This document shows positions 15,974-27,100 of a stretch of 64,000 nucleotides of DNA, one piece after another. The stretch is taken from contig NZ_JACWFH010000008.1 of assembly GCF_019749255.1 (NCBI RefSeq), forward strand, positions 353,937 to 417,936, read 5' to 3'. Within the stretch, counting starts at the first letter, position 1, and every line of letters starts with the position of its first letter. The notes below the pieces were generated by a model. That model was not told the origin of the DNA, did no database searches, and saw only the letters and a list, made by a program, of their open reading frames with translations. Position numbers and translations under genes: made by a program. Source of the stretch: Mesobacillus maritimus. GTDB taxonomy: Bacteria > Bacillota > Bacilli > Bacillales > Cytobacillaceae.

Positions 15974-17632
15974 CTACCACAGTTTATATCCTTTAGATCC
16001 AATAGGAGCATTTTCAATCAAGTCTATGAATGGAATCGTATACGCAAATGCGATTAATAATACAACAAGCCCAAGCCATAACTTCCAATTTTCAAGAATC
16101 ATTGGTGCCTTTTCTGTAGTGTTAGCTGCCTCTCCAACTGGGAATTCTTCTTCTCCTTTAGGAGCAAAGAACGCTAAATTAATAAAGATGTATAGTACAA
16201 GAATAATAGCGATGAAAAGAATAGAACCTCCAACTGCTTGTGCAATTTGGTAGGGAACCCACTCCGCAGCTTGTGCAGCTCCACCGTACTCAGAGTAAGC
16301 AGAACGACGAGGCGCTCCGAGAAGACCAGCGAAATGCATTGCACCGGACATAAAAGTCATTCCAATCGCCCATAAAACACCTTGAAGGATTGCAAGCTTA
16401 TTCATTGCTTTCGTCAATGTGCGTCCCGTTAAATGCGGGATGAGCCAATAACTAATTCCGAAAAACGTTAAAATAACGGCAGTAGCCACAGTTAAATGGA
16501 AGTGTCCAGTTACCCAAATGGTGTTATGGATAACTTGGTTCATCTGATTCGAAGCATTAATAATTCCACCTGCTCCACCTGGAATGAAGCTTAGCATACC
16601 AATAAATGGTATAAGGAAGCGAGCGTCACCCCATGGAAGCTTTTTAAGCCAGCCGAACAAGCCGGTTGCACCTTTTGAACGACCAAAGGTTTCAAAGGTG
16701 GCGAATAAAGAAAATGCTGTCATCAATGATGGAATGATAACCATGAACGTAAGTACTACTTGTAGAAACTTCCAAGCAGGATCAATTCCAGGCTCCATTA
16801 ATTGGTGATGGAATCCTACCGGAATTGAAAACAGTAGGAATAAGATAAACGATAAACGTGCAAGCGAGTCTGAGAAGATCTTTCCACCTATTATTTTCGG
16901 TACAATGACATACCACGCCATATAGGCAGGCAATAACCAGAAGTAAACAAGTGGATGGCCGAAATACCAGAACAAGGTTCTACTAATCGCAACATCGACG
17001 CGTTCAACAAGTCCTAAAGACCAAGGTAATAGCTGGAACAATACTGTTGTAGCTACCCCAATTGTTGCAACAATCCACATAAGTGTGTTTACAAGAGACA
17101 TAAACGTGAGCAATGGACTTGGTTGCCCAGGATTTTTCCTTCTCCAAGCCACGTAAGCCATAATAATCGCCGATCCACTAACCCAGCTCCCAACAATGAC
17201 AAGGGTTAACCCGACATAGAAAAGGGCATGAGCTTGAAGTGGAGCATAAAAGGTATATAAGACAGATGCTTCATTTAATAGAATCATGACAGCTGCCATG
17301 ACGGTTCCGATTGTCATCAACCAGAAACCTACCCAACCAGTGTTTCTCTGTTTATTCGTTAGTGTCCCAGCTGTACGGCTTACGGATACAAGTTGGAATC
17401 CCATAATAAAATAAGTGGTCATAACAAGAGCTAACACAACGCCGTGTAAGGTTAGGAGCTGGTAATAACCAATCCCAGCCGGTAGAGTAAACTGTCCTGA
17501 TCTAACAAGTGTTTGTAGTAACCCAGCCATCCCACCAATGAAAAGACCAATGAATGCGACATAAAAATGTGCCATTCCTAGTTTAGCATCGCGAGAATCA
17601 ACCTTTTTTATCTTTTCAACGAAAGAATTCAT
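15974..17632 (-). CDS. cbaA: ba3-type cytochrome c oxidase subunit I
   Basis: A 552-residue integral membrane protein of the heme-copper oxidase superfamily, B family (ba3/b(o/a)3, as in Geobacillus cbaAB). About 13 transmembrane helices. The heme ligand helix is LLTLHGVVLALVMTT near residue 65, the first CuB region is WYFGHPLVYFWLLPAY, and the later heme-ligand helix is NTIWVTGHFHLTVATAV. It reduces oxygen to water and pumps protons. The start codon overlaps the last base of the subunit II stop, so the two are translationally coupled. Confidence 0.93.
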   Translation of the reverse strand: MNSFVEKIKKVDSRDAKLGMAHFYVAFIGLFIGGMAGLLQTLVRSGQFTLPAGIGYYQLLTLHGVVLALVMTTYFIMGFQLVSVSRTAGTLTNKQRNTGWVGFWLMTIGTVMAAVMILLNEASVLYTFYAPLQAHALFYVGLTLVIVGSWVSGSAIIMAYVAWRRKNPGQPSPLLTFMSLVNTLMWIVATIGVATTVLFQLLPWSLGLVERVDVAISRTLFWYFGHPLVYFWLLPAYMAWYVIVPKIIGGKIFSDSLARLSFILFLLFSIPVGFHHQLMEPGIDPAWKFLQVVLTFMVIIPSLMTAFSLFATFETFGRSKGATGLFGWLKKLPWGDARFLIPFIGMLSFIPGGAGGIINASNQMNQVIHNTIWVTGHFHLTVATAVILTFFGISYWLIPHLTGRTLTKAMNKLAILQGVLWAIGMTFMSGAMHFAGLLGAPRRSAYSEYGGAAQAAEWVPYQIAQAVGGSILFIAIILVLYIFINLAFFAPKGEEEFPVGEAANTTEKAPMILENWKLWLGLVVLLIAFAYTIPFIDLIENAPIGSKGYKLW

Positions 17633-18108
17633 TATTCCACCACCTTAATCATAGAAGACATCATATGGTGTCCTGCACCACAGTATTCGTTACAAACAAT
17701 CAAGTATTCCCCAGCTTTGTCAAAAGTTGTGACATACTCAGAGATATACCCTGGTTCAAGCATCATATTGATGTTTGTTCCAGCGACATTGAAGCCATGG
17801 ACAACATCCTTTGTTGTCGCGAGGACTTTAACCTTTGCTCCTAGTGGAACTTCCACCTCACCAGGCGTATAGTTAAAAGCAGATGCAACGTAAACTAGTT
17901 CATAATCCCACTCTTTGCCTTCAACCTTATTTAAACCAGGCTTATCGAAGGGGGCGGTTGTATCGACTTTTTCTGGATTAATCGTAGCTAGGCAACTAGG
18001 TGGCTGATTTCCAAGGTAAAAGGCACTTACACCAATGACAGATAAGAAAACGAGTAGTGTCGTGACTCCAAAGATAAGCCAAATTTTCTCAAACTTGTGG
18101 ATATGCAT
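17632..18108 (-). CDS. cbaB: ba3-type cytochrome c oxidase subunit II
   Basis: A 158-residue protein with one N-terminal transmembrane helix (residues 10-32) and an outward-facing cupredoxin domain. CuA ligands are visible: the His in DVVHGFNV and the CNEYCGAGHHMM cluster (two Cys, His, Met). It receives electrons from cytochrome c. The ribosome binding site is AAGGGGAG, just after the small subunit IIa gene. CuA assembly normally needs a Sco protein; one is encoded at 55663-56238. Confidence 0.94.
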   Translation of the reverse strand: MHIHKFEKIWLIFGVTTLLVFLSVIGVSAFYLGNQPPSCLATINPEKVDTTAPFDKPGLNKVEGKEWDYELVYVASAFNYTPGEVEVPLGAKVKVLATTKDVVHGFNVAGTNINMMLEPGYISEYVTTFDKAGEYLIVCNEYCGAGHHMMSSMIKVVE

Positions 18109-18129
18109 GTTTTTTCTCCCCTTTTTCTC

Positions 18130-18279
18130 TTAGAAACGATTTACAAATAATAAAAATACTCCTACCCATGTAATAATTAAGAAGAACCCCAACAAGAAAA
18201 CAGAAGCTAGTGTTCCTTTTAAAGAGGATTGATCTTCTACCTTCGTACTCGTTTTTTTTTCGAGTCCTGGCTGAGCCAC
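18130..18279 (-). CDS. cytochrome c oxidase subunit IIa (CoxIIa family)
   Basis: A 49-residue protein. A charged N-terminus ending VEDQSSLKGTL is followed by one transmembrane helix (VFLLGFFLIITWVGVFLL). The SSLKGTL segment and GFFLIITW are typical of the subunit IIa family that supplies the extra helix in ba3 oxidases. The start is GTG at 18279 behind AAAGGAGTGG. It is the first gene of the oxidase operon, 21 bases before subunit II. A longer ORF in another frame across this stretch is a shadow. Confidence 0.88.
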   Translation of the reverse strand: MAQPGLEKKTSTKVEDQSSLKGTLASVFLLGFFLIITWVGVFLLFVNRF

Positions 18280-18445
18280 AATGACCACTCCTTTCAGGTG
18301 ATTTTTTTAATTTTTGTTTTAAAATTAGAATGATTACATTTTCATCATACAAAACAATTCGCATATTTCCAGACTGTTTCTGGCAGTTCACAAATTGTTC
18401 ATTCGTTATATATTCACTATGATAATAGTAAAAAATTGAAATGAC

Positions 18446-18461
18446 GGTGATTTTTGTCACA
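18446..18461 (-). promoter_or_regulatory. Crp/Fnr-like palindrome before the ba3 oxidase operon
   Basis: On the minus strand TGTGACAAAAATCACC reads as TGTGA-N6-TCACc, nine of ten bases of the TGTGA-N6-TCACA consensus. It lies about 165 bases before the first start codon and about 22 bases (centre) before a possible TTTACT-N16-TATAAC promoter. Several TGTGA half-sites lie further upstream (18479-18510). The rest of 18280-18630 contains no gene. Confidence 0.45.
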
Positions 18462-18631
18462 TTAATAATGGTGGAATTGTGAAAGATATGTGAACGCTAA
18501 AGTGTGAAAATATGAACATTTATCTAGGGTATTCAAACTGTGATTTGACGCATTGACAGGTTATTGAAAGAAGGTTCGGTTATTATTCCGAACTTTTAAT
18601 AATTCTCTTTTAAAATCATTCGTCTTTCTTG

Positions 18632-18659
18632 TTGAAATAAACAGGATTAATGGTATAAT
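18632..18659 (+). promoter_or_regulatory. sigma-A promoter of xpt-pbuX
   Basis: TTGAAA (18632-18637), 16-base spacer, TATAAT (18654-18659), about 20 bases before the riboswitch aptamer. Confidence 0.75.
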
Positions 18660-18677
18660 TACTTATAAATTAATTTT

Positions 18678-18750
18678 TCTCTCATATAATCGCAGGGATA
18701 TGGCCTGCAAGTTTCTACCAGACTACCGTAAACAGTCTGACTATGAGTGA
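18678..18750 (+). promoter_or_regulatory. guanine riboswitch aptamer
   Basis: Classic purine-riboswitch core. P1 pairs CTCAT (18681-18685) with ATGAG (18743-18747). The P2 loop is GGATATGG, J2/3 is AAGTTTCTACC, and the P3 stem is CAGACT/AGTCTG with an ACCGTAAA loop. The GACTAT segment has C at the ligand-pairing position (U in adenine riboswitches), so it should bind guanine or hypoxanthine and switch the operon off. Confidence 0.97.
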
Positions 18751-18800
18751 GTAATGAGGAGTACTTCTATATTGGGAGTCTCTACTTACCTTTGTGCTAG

Positions 18801-18866
18801 ATGCCTGGGGGTCATTGCTACATTCATTAAATGAGTGAGCAATGACCTCCAGGCATTTTTTATTTT
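18801..18866 (+). terminator. riboswitch-controlled terminator
   Basis: A long near-perfect hairpin (18801-18819 with 18838-18855) is followed by TTTTTTATTTTTATT. This is the expression platform: guanine binding upstream favours it and stops transcription before xpt. Confidence 0.93.
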
Positions 18867-18878
18867 TATTATTAATAG

Positions 18879-20788
<1,910 letters not shown>

Positions 20789-20869
20789 TTTTTTAGTCAT
20801 TTTAAGGACCATTTCTGACTTGTTTAATACACTAATAGTAAATGGATGATGTCAGGGATGTGTATCTAA

Positions 20870-20998
20870 ATGCGTAAATATTATTGTGACCGTTGCCGGC
20901 GTTTATACAACCAGTCAAACAATTGTACGTGTTGTGGCACGGCTGAATTAAAGGAAATTTGGATTGAAGTTCAAAACCAATCTGAACAGAACGATTAG
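20870..20998 (+). CDS. 42-residue zinc-ribbon protein
   Basis: The ORF begins MRKYYCDRCRRLYNQ and continues with CTCCG. CxxC and CxCC pairs about ten residues apart form a small zinc ribbon; the remainder is acidic and polar. A purine-rich CAGGGATG lies upstream, only a moderate ribosome binding site. A strong terminator starts two bases after the stop, which supports a real gene. Family and function unknown. Confidence 0.7.
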   Translation: MRKYYCDRCRRLYNQSNNCTCCGTAELKEIWIEVQNQSEQND

Positions 20999-21000
20999 CG

Positions 21001-21034
21001 TGAGCACCGATTTAATCGGTGCTCATTTGTTTGT
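21001..21034 (+). terminator. intrinsic terminator
   Basis: A 10-bp perfect stem, TGAGCACCGA/TCGGTGCTCA (21001-21010 with 21016-21025), followed by TTTGTTTGTT. Confidence 0.85.
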
Positions 21035-21088
21035 TGCATTCTAAAACATGATAGAATAAAGAAAAATTTATCTATTGGGGTGATCTAT

Positions 21089-21862
21089 ATGTTTTTACCT
21101 TCATTTCGACTGGATGAAAAAATCGCCGTCGTCACTGGAGCTGGGAGAGGAATTGGGCGAGCGCTTGCAATTGGACTTGCTGAGGCGGGAGCAGATATCG
21201 CTTTAATCGCTCGTACCCGTGAGGATTTGGAAGAGACGGCGTTTACCATCCATGAATTAGGGCGACGTACGCTGATTCTCCAGGCAGATGTAACAAAAAG
21301 AGATGAAGTCCAAAAGGCTGTTGCACAGGTACATAGCGAGTGGAAAAATATCGATATTCTTATTAATAATGCTGGAATGAATATTCGTTCAAAGGCGCTA
21401 GAAGTAACCGACGAAGAGTGGCAAACGATTATGGATACAAACCTAAAGTCGGCATTTATGTTGTCGCAGGAAATAGGTGAAATCATGAAAGAACAGGCTA
21501 CAGGGGGTAGAATCATTAACATTTCTTCAGTAGCTGGTCACGTTGCCTTAAGAACTGGCGTTGTTTATGCATCTACAAAAGCAGCGATGATTCAGATGAC
21601 GAAAGTCCTGGCGATGGAGTGGGGAAAATACGGGATCAATGTAAATTCAGTGGGTCCATGGTATTTTAAAACCCCCCTTACAGAGAAATTACTAGCAGAT
21701 GAAGACTATGTGGGGGACATTTTAGCTGTAACACCGTTGAAGCGTGTTGGGGAACTACCGGAGCTTGTTGGTCCAGTGGTGTTTTTGAGCTCTGATGCAG
21801 GAAGCTACGTGACTGGCCAAACACTATTTGTTGATGGTGGAATGACCATTCATGGATTTTAA
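21089..21862 (+). CDS. short-chain dehydrogenase/reductase
   Basis: A 257-residue classical SDR. The NAD(P) motif is TGAGRGIG near residue 17, the structural motif NNAG near 91, the catalytic Ser is in NISSVAG and the Tyr/Lys in YASTKAA. The C-terminus (SYVTGQTLFVDGGM) is typical of gluconate 5-dehydrogenase and 3-oxoacyl-ACP reductase relatives. The substrate cannot be told from sequence. GGGGTGA sits five bases before ATG at 21089. It is a single-gene unit between two terminators. Confidence 0.9.
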   Translation: MFLPSFRLDEKIAVVTGAGRGIGRALAIGLAEAGADIALIARTREDLEETAFTIHELGRRTLILQADVTKRDEVQKAVAQVHSEWKNIDILINNAGMNIRSKALEVTDEEWQTIMDTNLKSAFMLSQEIGEIMKEQATGGRIINISSVAGHVALRTGVVYASTKAAMIQMTKVLAMEWGKYGINVNSVGPWYFKTPLTEKLLADEDYVGDILAVTPLKRVGELPELVGPVVFLSSDAGSYVTGQTLFVDGGMTIHGF

Positions 21863-21952
21863 TGCTTGGATTGAAATTGGAAAAGTTTATCTACTGTAAT
21901 CAGGGTTAGACTCAGATATAATAAAAGAGCACAGCAACTCCTTCAAAACGTT

Positions 21953-21987
21953 AGGCTTTCCCAATTCTTGGGGAGGCCTTTTTTATT
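21953..21987 (+). terminator. terminator of the SDR gene
   Basis: A 10-bp stem including wobble pairs (21953-21962 with 21970-21979) followed by TTTTTTATTTT. Confidence 0.75.
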
Positions 21988-22060
21988 TTGGGCCTAGCCT
22001 GTGTATACTCTCTCAAAAAATGGAAAAAGTAACCTTATTAGACATGAGGAGAGTTATAGG

Positions 22061-23146
22061 ATGCCAACGATACTATCTGTTTCTGAAGCTATACCGCCGT
22101 TTTCTATTTCACAAGATCAGGTGATGGAATTTGCAGAGGAGTTATTTTCAGAGTCTTTTCAAGATATTAAAAGGCTATTACCGGTTTTTTTGAACGGTCA
22201 AATTGAGAAGCGTCATTTCGCCAAAGAATTAGACTGGTTTAAGAAAGACTCTTCTCTCCAGGATAAAAATGAAGCTTACCTTGAATCTTCAGTTGCTTTA
22301 GGAGTTGAGGCAATTAAGAAATGTTTATCAACACCTACATATCTTAACAAAAATATCCCTTATGAAGAAATTGATGCCATTTTTACGATAACGAGTACTG
22401 GAATCTCAACTCCGAGCTTGGAAGCACGGATTATGAACCTCCTTCCTTTTTCCGCACATACAAAACGTATTCCAATTTGGGGATTGGGCTGTGCTGGAGG
22501 AGCCTCTGGGCTATCAAGGGCCTATGAGTATTGCCTAGCCTTCCCTAAGTCAAAAGTCCTTGTTCTCTCGGTAGAATTGTGTAGCCTAACTTTTCAAAGA
22601 AATGATCGATCAAAGAGCAACCTTGTGGGTACTTCTCTTTTTGCTGATGGTGTTGCAGCGGTAGTTGTTTGTGGAGAAGAGTCCCACTTTCATGCTTACC
22701 AAAAGCTACAAGCTTTACCTAAAATAATCGGTACAAAGTCAACATTGATGAAGGAATCTCTGGATGTCATGGGGTGGGAGATGAAAAATGAAGGACTCCA
22801 TGTGGTTTTTTCAAGGGATATTCCTACAATCGTTGAGAATTGGTTAGAGCCTAATGTTCAGTCCTTTTTACAAGAACAGAATGTGACTATTAAGGATGTA
22901 TCCCATTTCATTGCTCATCCGGGTGGGAAGAAAGTGTTAGATGCCTACGAAAAGGCATTAGGTTTGTCTAAAGGCATGACGGAAATTCCCTTACAAGTTC
23001 TTAAGGAATATGGAAATATGTCCTCTGCGACGATTCTATATGTCTTAAACAGATTCATGAAGCATGCCACATTAGGAGATTTAGGTCTTGCTGTAGCGTT
23101 AGGACCAGGATTTAGTTCAGAAATGTTGCTAATGAGGTGGGAGTAG
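22061..23146 (+). CDS. bpsA: type III polyketide synthase (BpsA/BcsA)
   Basis: A 361-residue chalcone-synthase-like enzyme. The catalytic triad is visible: Cys in WGLGCAGGASGL near residue 145, His in FIAHPGGKKV and Asn in EYGNMSSATIL. In B. subtilis BpsA condenses long-chain acyl-CoA with malonyl-CoA to give alkylpyrones, which BpsB methylates. The start at 22061 follows GAGGAG; an upstream in-frame ATG lacks a ribosome binding site. bpsB starts one base after the stop. Confidence 0.93.
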   Translation: MPTILSVSEAIPPFSISQDQVMEFAEELFSESFQDIKRLLPVFLNGQIEKRHFAKELDWFKKDSSLQDKNEAYLESSVALGVEAIKKCLSTPTYLNKNIPYEEIDAIFTITSTGISTPSLEARIMNLLPFSAHTKRIPIWGLGCAGGASGLSRAYEYCLAFPKSKVLVLSVELCSLTFQRNDRSKSNLVGTSLFADGVAAVVVCGEESHFHAYQKLQALPKIIGTKSTLMKESLDVMGWEMKNEGLHVVFSRDIPTIVENWLEPNVQSFLQEQNVTIKDVSHFIAHPGGKKVLDAYEKALGLSKGMTEIPLQVLKEYGNMSSATILYVLNRFMKHATLGDLGLAVALGPGFSSEMLLMRWE

Positions 23147-23147
23147 G

Positions 23148-23720
23148 ATGGACTTTTATGTGTTTGTGGGTTTTATTATTGCTCAACGGTTAACAGAGTT
23201 AATCATCGCTAGAAGAAACGAACGCTGGATGAAAGCGAGAGGAGCGGTTGAATTTGGATCGGGTCATTACCCAATCATGGTCTTGCTTCATTCAGCTTTC
23301 ATCCTGACATTGAGTTTTGAAGTATTGTATTTTCATCGGGAGCTATCTTCTTTGTGGGGGGTATTGCTCATCGGATTCCTTTTCACACAGGCAATAAGAG
23401 TATGGGCTCTGCGGTCTCTAGGGCCATATTGGAATACAAAGATTATTGTGCTTCCGGGCGCTGAAGTCGTGAAAAAGGGACCATACCAATTTATCAAACA
23501 TCCGAATTATGTCATTGTAACCTTAGAAATTATCCTGATTCCGTTGTTATTTAGTGCATATACCACTGCGGCACTATTTACAGTATTAAATATGATGATT
23601 CTAACTGTGCGAATACGTGCTGAAGAAAGAGCGCTAACGGAGTGGACTAGTTATGAGATTGAGCTTGAAGGAAATCGACGATTCCTCCCGTTGTTGAAGA
23701 AAACGCCAACTCGGTCATGA
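23148..23720 (+). CDS. bpsB: isoprenylcysteine-methyltransferase-like BpsB (YpbQ)
   Basis: A 190-residue integral membrane methyltransferase of the ICMT/PEMT type with about five membrane segments. The C-terminal SAM motif is GPYQFIKHPNYVIVTLEI, followed by RIRAEERAL. In B. subtilis this protein O-methylates the alkylpyrones made by BpsA in the membrane. The ATG lies one base after the bpsA stop, with the ribosome binding site inside bpsA. It is somewhat longer than B. subtilis YpbQ (168). Confidence 0.92.
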   Translation: MDFYVFVGFIIAQRLTELIIARRNERWMKARGAVEFGSGHYPIMVLLHSAFILTLSFEVLYFHRELSSLWGVLLIGFLFTQAIRVWALRSLGPYWNTKIIVLPGAEVVKKGPYQFIKHPNYVIVTLEIILIPLLFSAYTTAALFTVLNMMILTVRIRAEERALTEWTSYEIELEGNRRFLPLLKKTPTRS

Positions 23721-23766
23721 CACGTAAGGAATTTGTTAAAGAAGTGTGACAATTCAAAACAGATTA

Positions 23767-23795
23767 TTGAAGATTAATCTGAAACATGATAAAAT
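23767..23795 (+). promoter_or_regulatory. sigma-A promoter of a 28-codon gene
   Basis: TTGAAG (23767-23772), 17-base spacer, TAAAAT (23790-23795), about 60 bases before the small ORF at 23856. Confidence 0.6.
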
Positions 23796-23855
23796 TTCAA
23801 TTGAAGATGAAAATTATTCTCAATTAAGTATCATCTACAAGGATGGTGGAAAACA

Positions 23856-23942
23856 ATGACAACATTGTTTGTGGTTTCGACTGTAGCTGTGTACTCTGTC
23901 GTTATGAAATATGTATTAGACAACGTTGTGAAAGCGCATTAA
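23856..23942 (+). CDS. 28-residue hydrophobic peptide
   Basis: MTTLFVVSTVAVYSVV then MKYVLDNVVKAH: an N-terminal membrane-spanning or amphipathic stretch with a short charged tail. GGTGG lies seven bases before the ATG. A promoter lies upstream and a GC-rich hairpin with a T-run starts 19 bases after the stop, so it forms a complete promoter-ORF-terminator unit of about 200 bases. A longer ORF in another frame crosses the terminator and is rejected. No family recognised. Confidence 0.6.
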   Translation: MTTLFVVSTVAVYSVVMKYVLDNVVKAH

Positions 23943-23960
23943 TTTTATTCTTACTTTTGA

Positions 23961-23984
23961 AACTCGGGGAACCGGGTTTTTTAT
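23961..23984 (+). terminator. intrinsic terminator
   Basis: Stem AACTCGG/CCGGGTT (23961-23967 with 23972-23978), loop GGAA, followed by a run of Ts. From here to 24116 I see no gene, only a possible CCCGC/GCGGG hairpin at 24050-24077. Confidence 0.8.
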
Positions 23985-24116
23985 TTTGTCAAATTTTTCA
24001 TTCAGAATTTGGATATCGTGATCTAAAGCAGTCTAGGCATTCCATAATCCCCGCGAACATTTCGTACCACGGGCGGGAATCAACATCCACATACAGTCAG
24101 CTTTTATTATAAGAAG

Positions 24117-24145
24117 TTTCACTTTATTCTGGGAATAAAGTGAAA
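24117..24145. repeat. 13-bp perfect inverted repeat upstream of dynA
   Basis: TTTCACTTTATTC (24117-24129) is the exact reverse complement of GAATAAAGTGAAA (24133-24145) around a three-base centre. It directly precedes a possible -10 (TATAAA, from about 24151) for dynA. It has few trailing Ts, so it is a better operator candidate than a terminator. Confidence 0.8.
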
Positions 24146-24195
24146 AATCATATAAAATGAAGGTGTTCACAAATTCGTCACAAGGGGTTTAATTT

Positions 24196-27100
24196 ATGGG
24201 TCTATTAGTTGCTCAAAAAGATAAACAGCTTCTAGGAAAAATAATGAAGCTTCACCATTTGTTCACTCAGCATGAAGATCTCGAGGCATCGGCAAAATCA
24301 AAGGAGCTAGGAAGAAAGACATTGGAAAGAGAGTTTGCAATTGCCTTTTGCGGTCATTTCTCTGCTGGAAAATCAAGCATGATCAACTCTTTAATTGGAG
24401 AAGACATCCTTCCTTCTAGTCCGATTCCTACTAGTGCCAATTTGGTAAAAGTTAAATCTGGTGAAGAATACGCACGTGTTTACTTTAAAGAAGGAAAACC
24501 AAGACTATATCCTGCCCCATATGATTATGACACAGTAAAAAATTACTGTAAGGATGGAGACCAAATTGAATCTTTAGAGATTAGTCATAAAGGCTCAGGC
24601 TTATTAAATGATGTGGTCGTCATGGATACACCAGGAATTGATTCCGCAGATGATGCTCATCGAATCGCAACCGAGTCTGCTCTCCACCTAGCGGATCTAG
24701 TCTTGTATGTGATGGACTATAATCATGTCCAATCCGAGTTGAACTTTCTGTTTACAAAGCAATTAACTGAGGCAGGGAAAGAGCTATACCTCGTTGTAAA
24801 CATGATTGATAAGCATCGCGAAGAGGAACTACGGTTCGAAGATTTTAAGAAGAGTGTAGTTGACTCATTTGCTGCATGGGGAGTCCACCCGAAAGGAATT
24901 TACTTTACATCGCTCAAAAAACCGGGCCTGAAGCATAACCAATTTAATGAACTTCAGCAGTTTCTTCAAGGACGAATCCAAAAACGTGAAGAAATGCTTC
25001 CTGAGTCTGTATATAAATCACTTGTTAAGGTCTCAGAAGATCATGTGAAGCTTTTGACAGAAAAGGCTGAGGATCAGATATTAGTCCGAACGGACCGTTT
25101 ACAAGAGGTCCCAGAAGCGAATTGGGCTCAGTTAACGGAAGAACATCAAAAAATAAAATCAAAAATAAATGAGCTAAAGAGTCAGGAAAACAAAGTACTT
25201 TCGAACTTTACTAATGGAATGGAAGATATCTTAAAGAATGCCTATTTAATGCCGTTTAAAACGCGTGAACTCGCAGAATCTTACCTTACGTCCATGCAAC
25301 CTGATTTTAAAGTAGGTTTATTCTTTGCAAAACAGAAGACCCTTCAAGAACGAGCAGATAGGCTCGAACTATTTTATTTAGATTTAGCAGAGAAAGTCCA
25401 AGCTCAATTGGATTGGCACTTGAAGGAATTCCTTCTTACTAATTTGAAGGAACAAGGGATTGAAAATGATGGTCTTCGGGGAATGGCTCAATCCTTTAAA
25501 GTGAATTTCCCCAAGGAACTGCTTCAACAAACAATTAAAACGGGAGCAGTTGTATCAGGGGATTACGTCCTAAATTATACCAATGATGTTGCAGAAGCGG
25601 TAAAGAAACAAGCACGTGAGCAACTTAGAATCTTTAGAGAGTCATACCTAGATGCTGTTAGATCATTATCCGAAAAGGAAATGGCAGAAGCAAGTAAGCA
25701 GGAAGTAAAACTTCGGCAGTTGGTTGACTCCTATGAGGAGTTGCTGGAAATACAAGAATCACTTTCTATTAGGAAAAAGGCCGTCTTTGAGGTGTTATTT
25801 GGAGACGTACAATCCCTTCCACATTTGGAAGAAGCTGCTTCTCTGTTTATTTCAGAGATTGATGAAGAGGTTGTACTGAATTCTGGAAATAACATACTCA
25901 AGAAGCCTTCCGAAGGGAAAGCCAGTAAGAAAGAAGAGCCTAATGGTGAAAGTGTTAGTAAAGAGAATCTGGAAAACTACCATGCCGAGGTAAACAAGCT
26001 GGTCGAAAAATTACGAGTGACAGCAGATGAAGTCGAAAGCTTACCTGGATTAAAAAGGATTCGAAAAGAGCTCATCGATAAATCTCAGCGCCTTGAAAAT
26101 CAGCAGTTCACTGTTGCGTTATTTGGTGCATTTAGTGCTGGGAAATCTTCGTTTGCTAATGCCTTGATTGGAGAAAATCTGCTTCCTGTGTCGCCAAATC
26201 CAACCACCGCTGCGATTAACAAAATTAAACCAATTGATGATGAGCACCCACATGGGACTGTTCTAGTGAAGGTTAAAGACAATAAACAATTGCTTGAGGA
26301 AATAAACCGCTCCTTAAAACTGTTTAATCTTGAAAGTGCTGATTTTCCCCAGGCGATTGATCGTATTGATTCCATTCAACTGAGTCAAGCCACAACGGGG
26401 GCTGCAGAAAAACTTCATCATTCCTTTTTACGAGCCTTCTCAACAGGGTATTACCTATTTGAAAATAGGATGGGCAATGTTTTCTCAACTGATTTGGATT
26501 CATTCCGAGGTTACGTAGCCGATGAAGAAAAGTCGTGTTTTGTTGAATGGATAGAAGTTTATTATGATTGTGAGTTAACTAGGGAAGGGATTAGCCTTGT
26601 AGATACACCAGGGGCTGACTCGATCAATGCTAGACATACAGGTGTTGCCTTTGATTATATTAAAAATTCTGATGCAATTCTGTTTGTTACTTACTATAAT
26701 CACGCCTTCTCTAGAGCAGACAGAGAATTTCTTATTCAACTCGGTAGGGTGAAGGATACGTTTGAGCTTGATAAAATGTTTTTTATTGTTAATGCTATTG
26801 ATTTGGCCAATTCAGAAAAAGAATTGGAAGACGTTCTAGAATATGTTACAGGTCAACTTGTGCAATATGGGATAAAGAATCCACACCTACACCCTGTGTC
26901 AAGTCTACAAGCTTTGAAGGAAAAAACTGAAAATAAGGGAGGAAATTCAAGATTTGACCAATTTGAACAATCCTTCTATTCGTTTATTTCTGATGATTTA
27001 ATGAAAATGGCAATGGATTCTGCGGAAGCAAAGTGGCAATTATCCCTGCAGACTCTTGGCAAACTTCTTCAATCTGCAGAAGAAGGTCAGGAGGCAAAAG

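Noticed and set aside
18089..18460. 123-codon minus-strand ORF over the oxidase leader
   Set aside because: It overlaps the CoxIIa gene in another frame. CoxIIa has an AAAGGAGTGG site and family sequence.
23843..24112. 89-codon plus-strand ORF
   Set aside because: It crosses a clear intrinsic terminator (23961-23984) and has no ribosome binding site; the 28-codon ORF in another frame fits the promoter and terminator.
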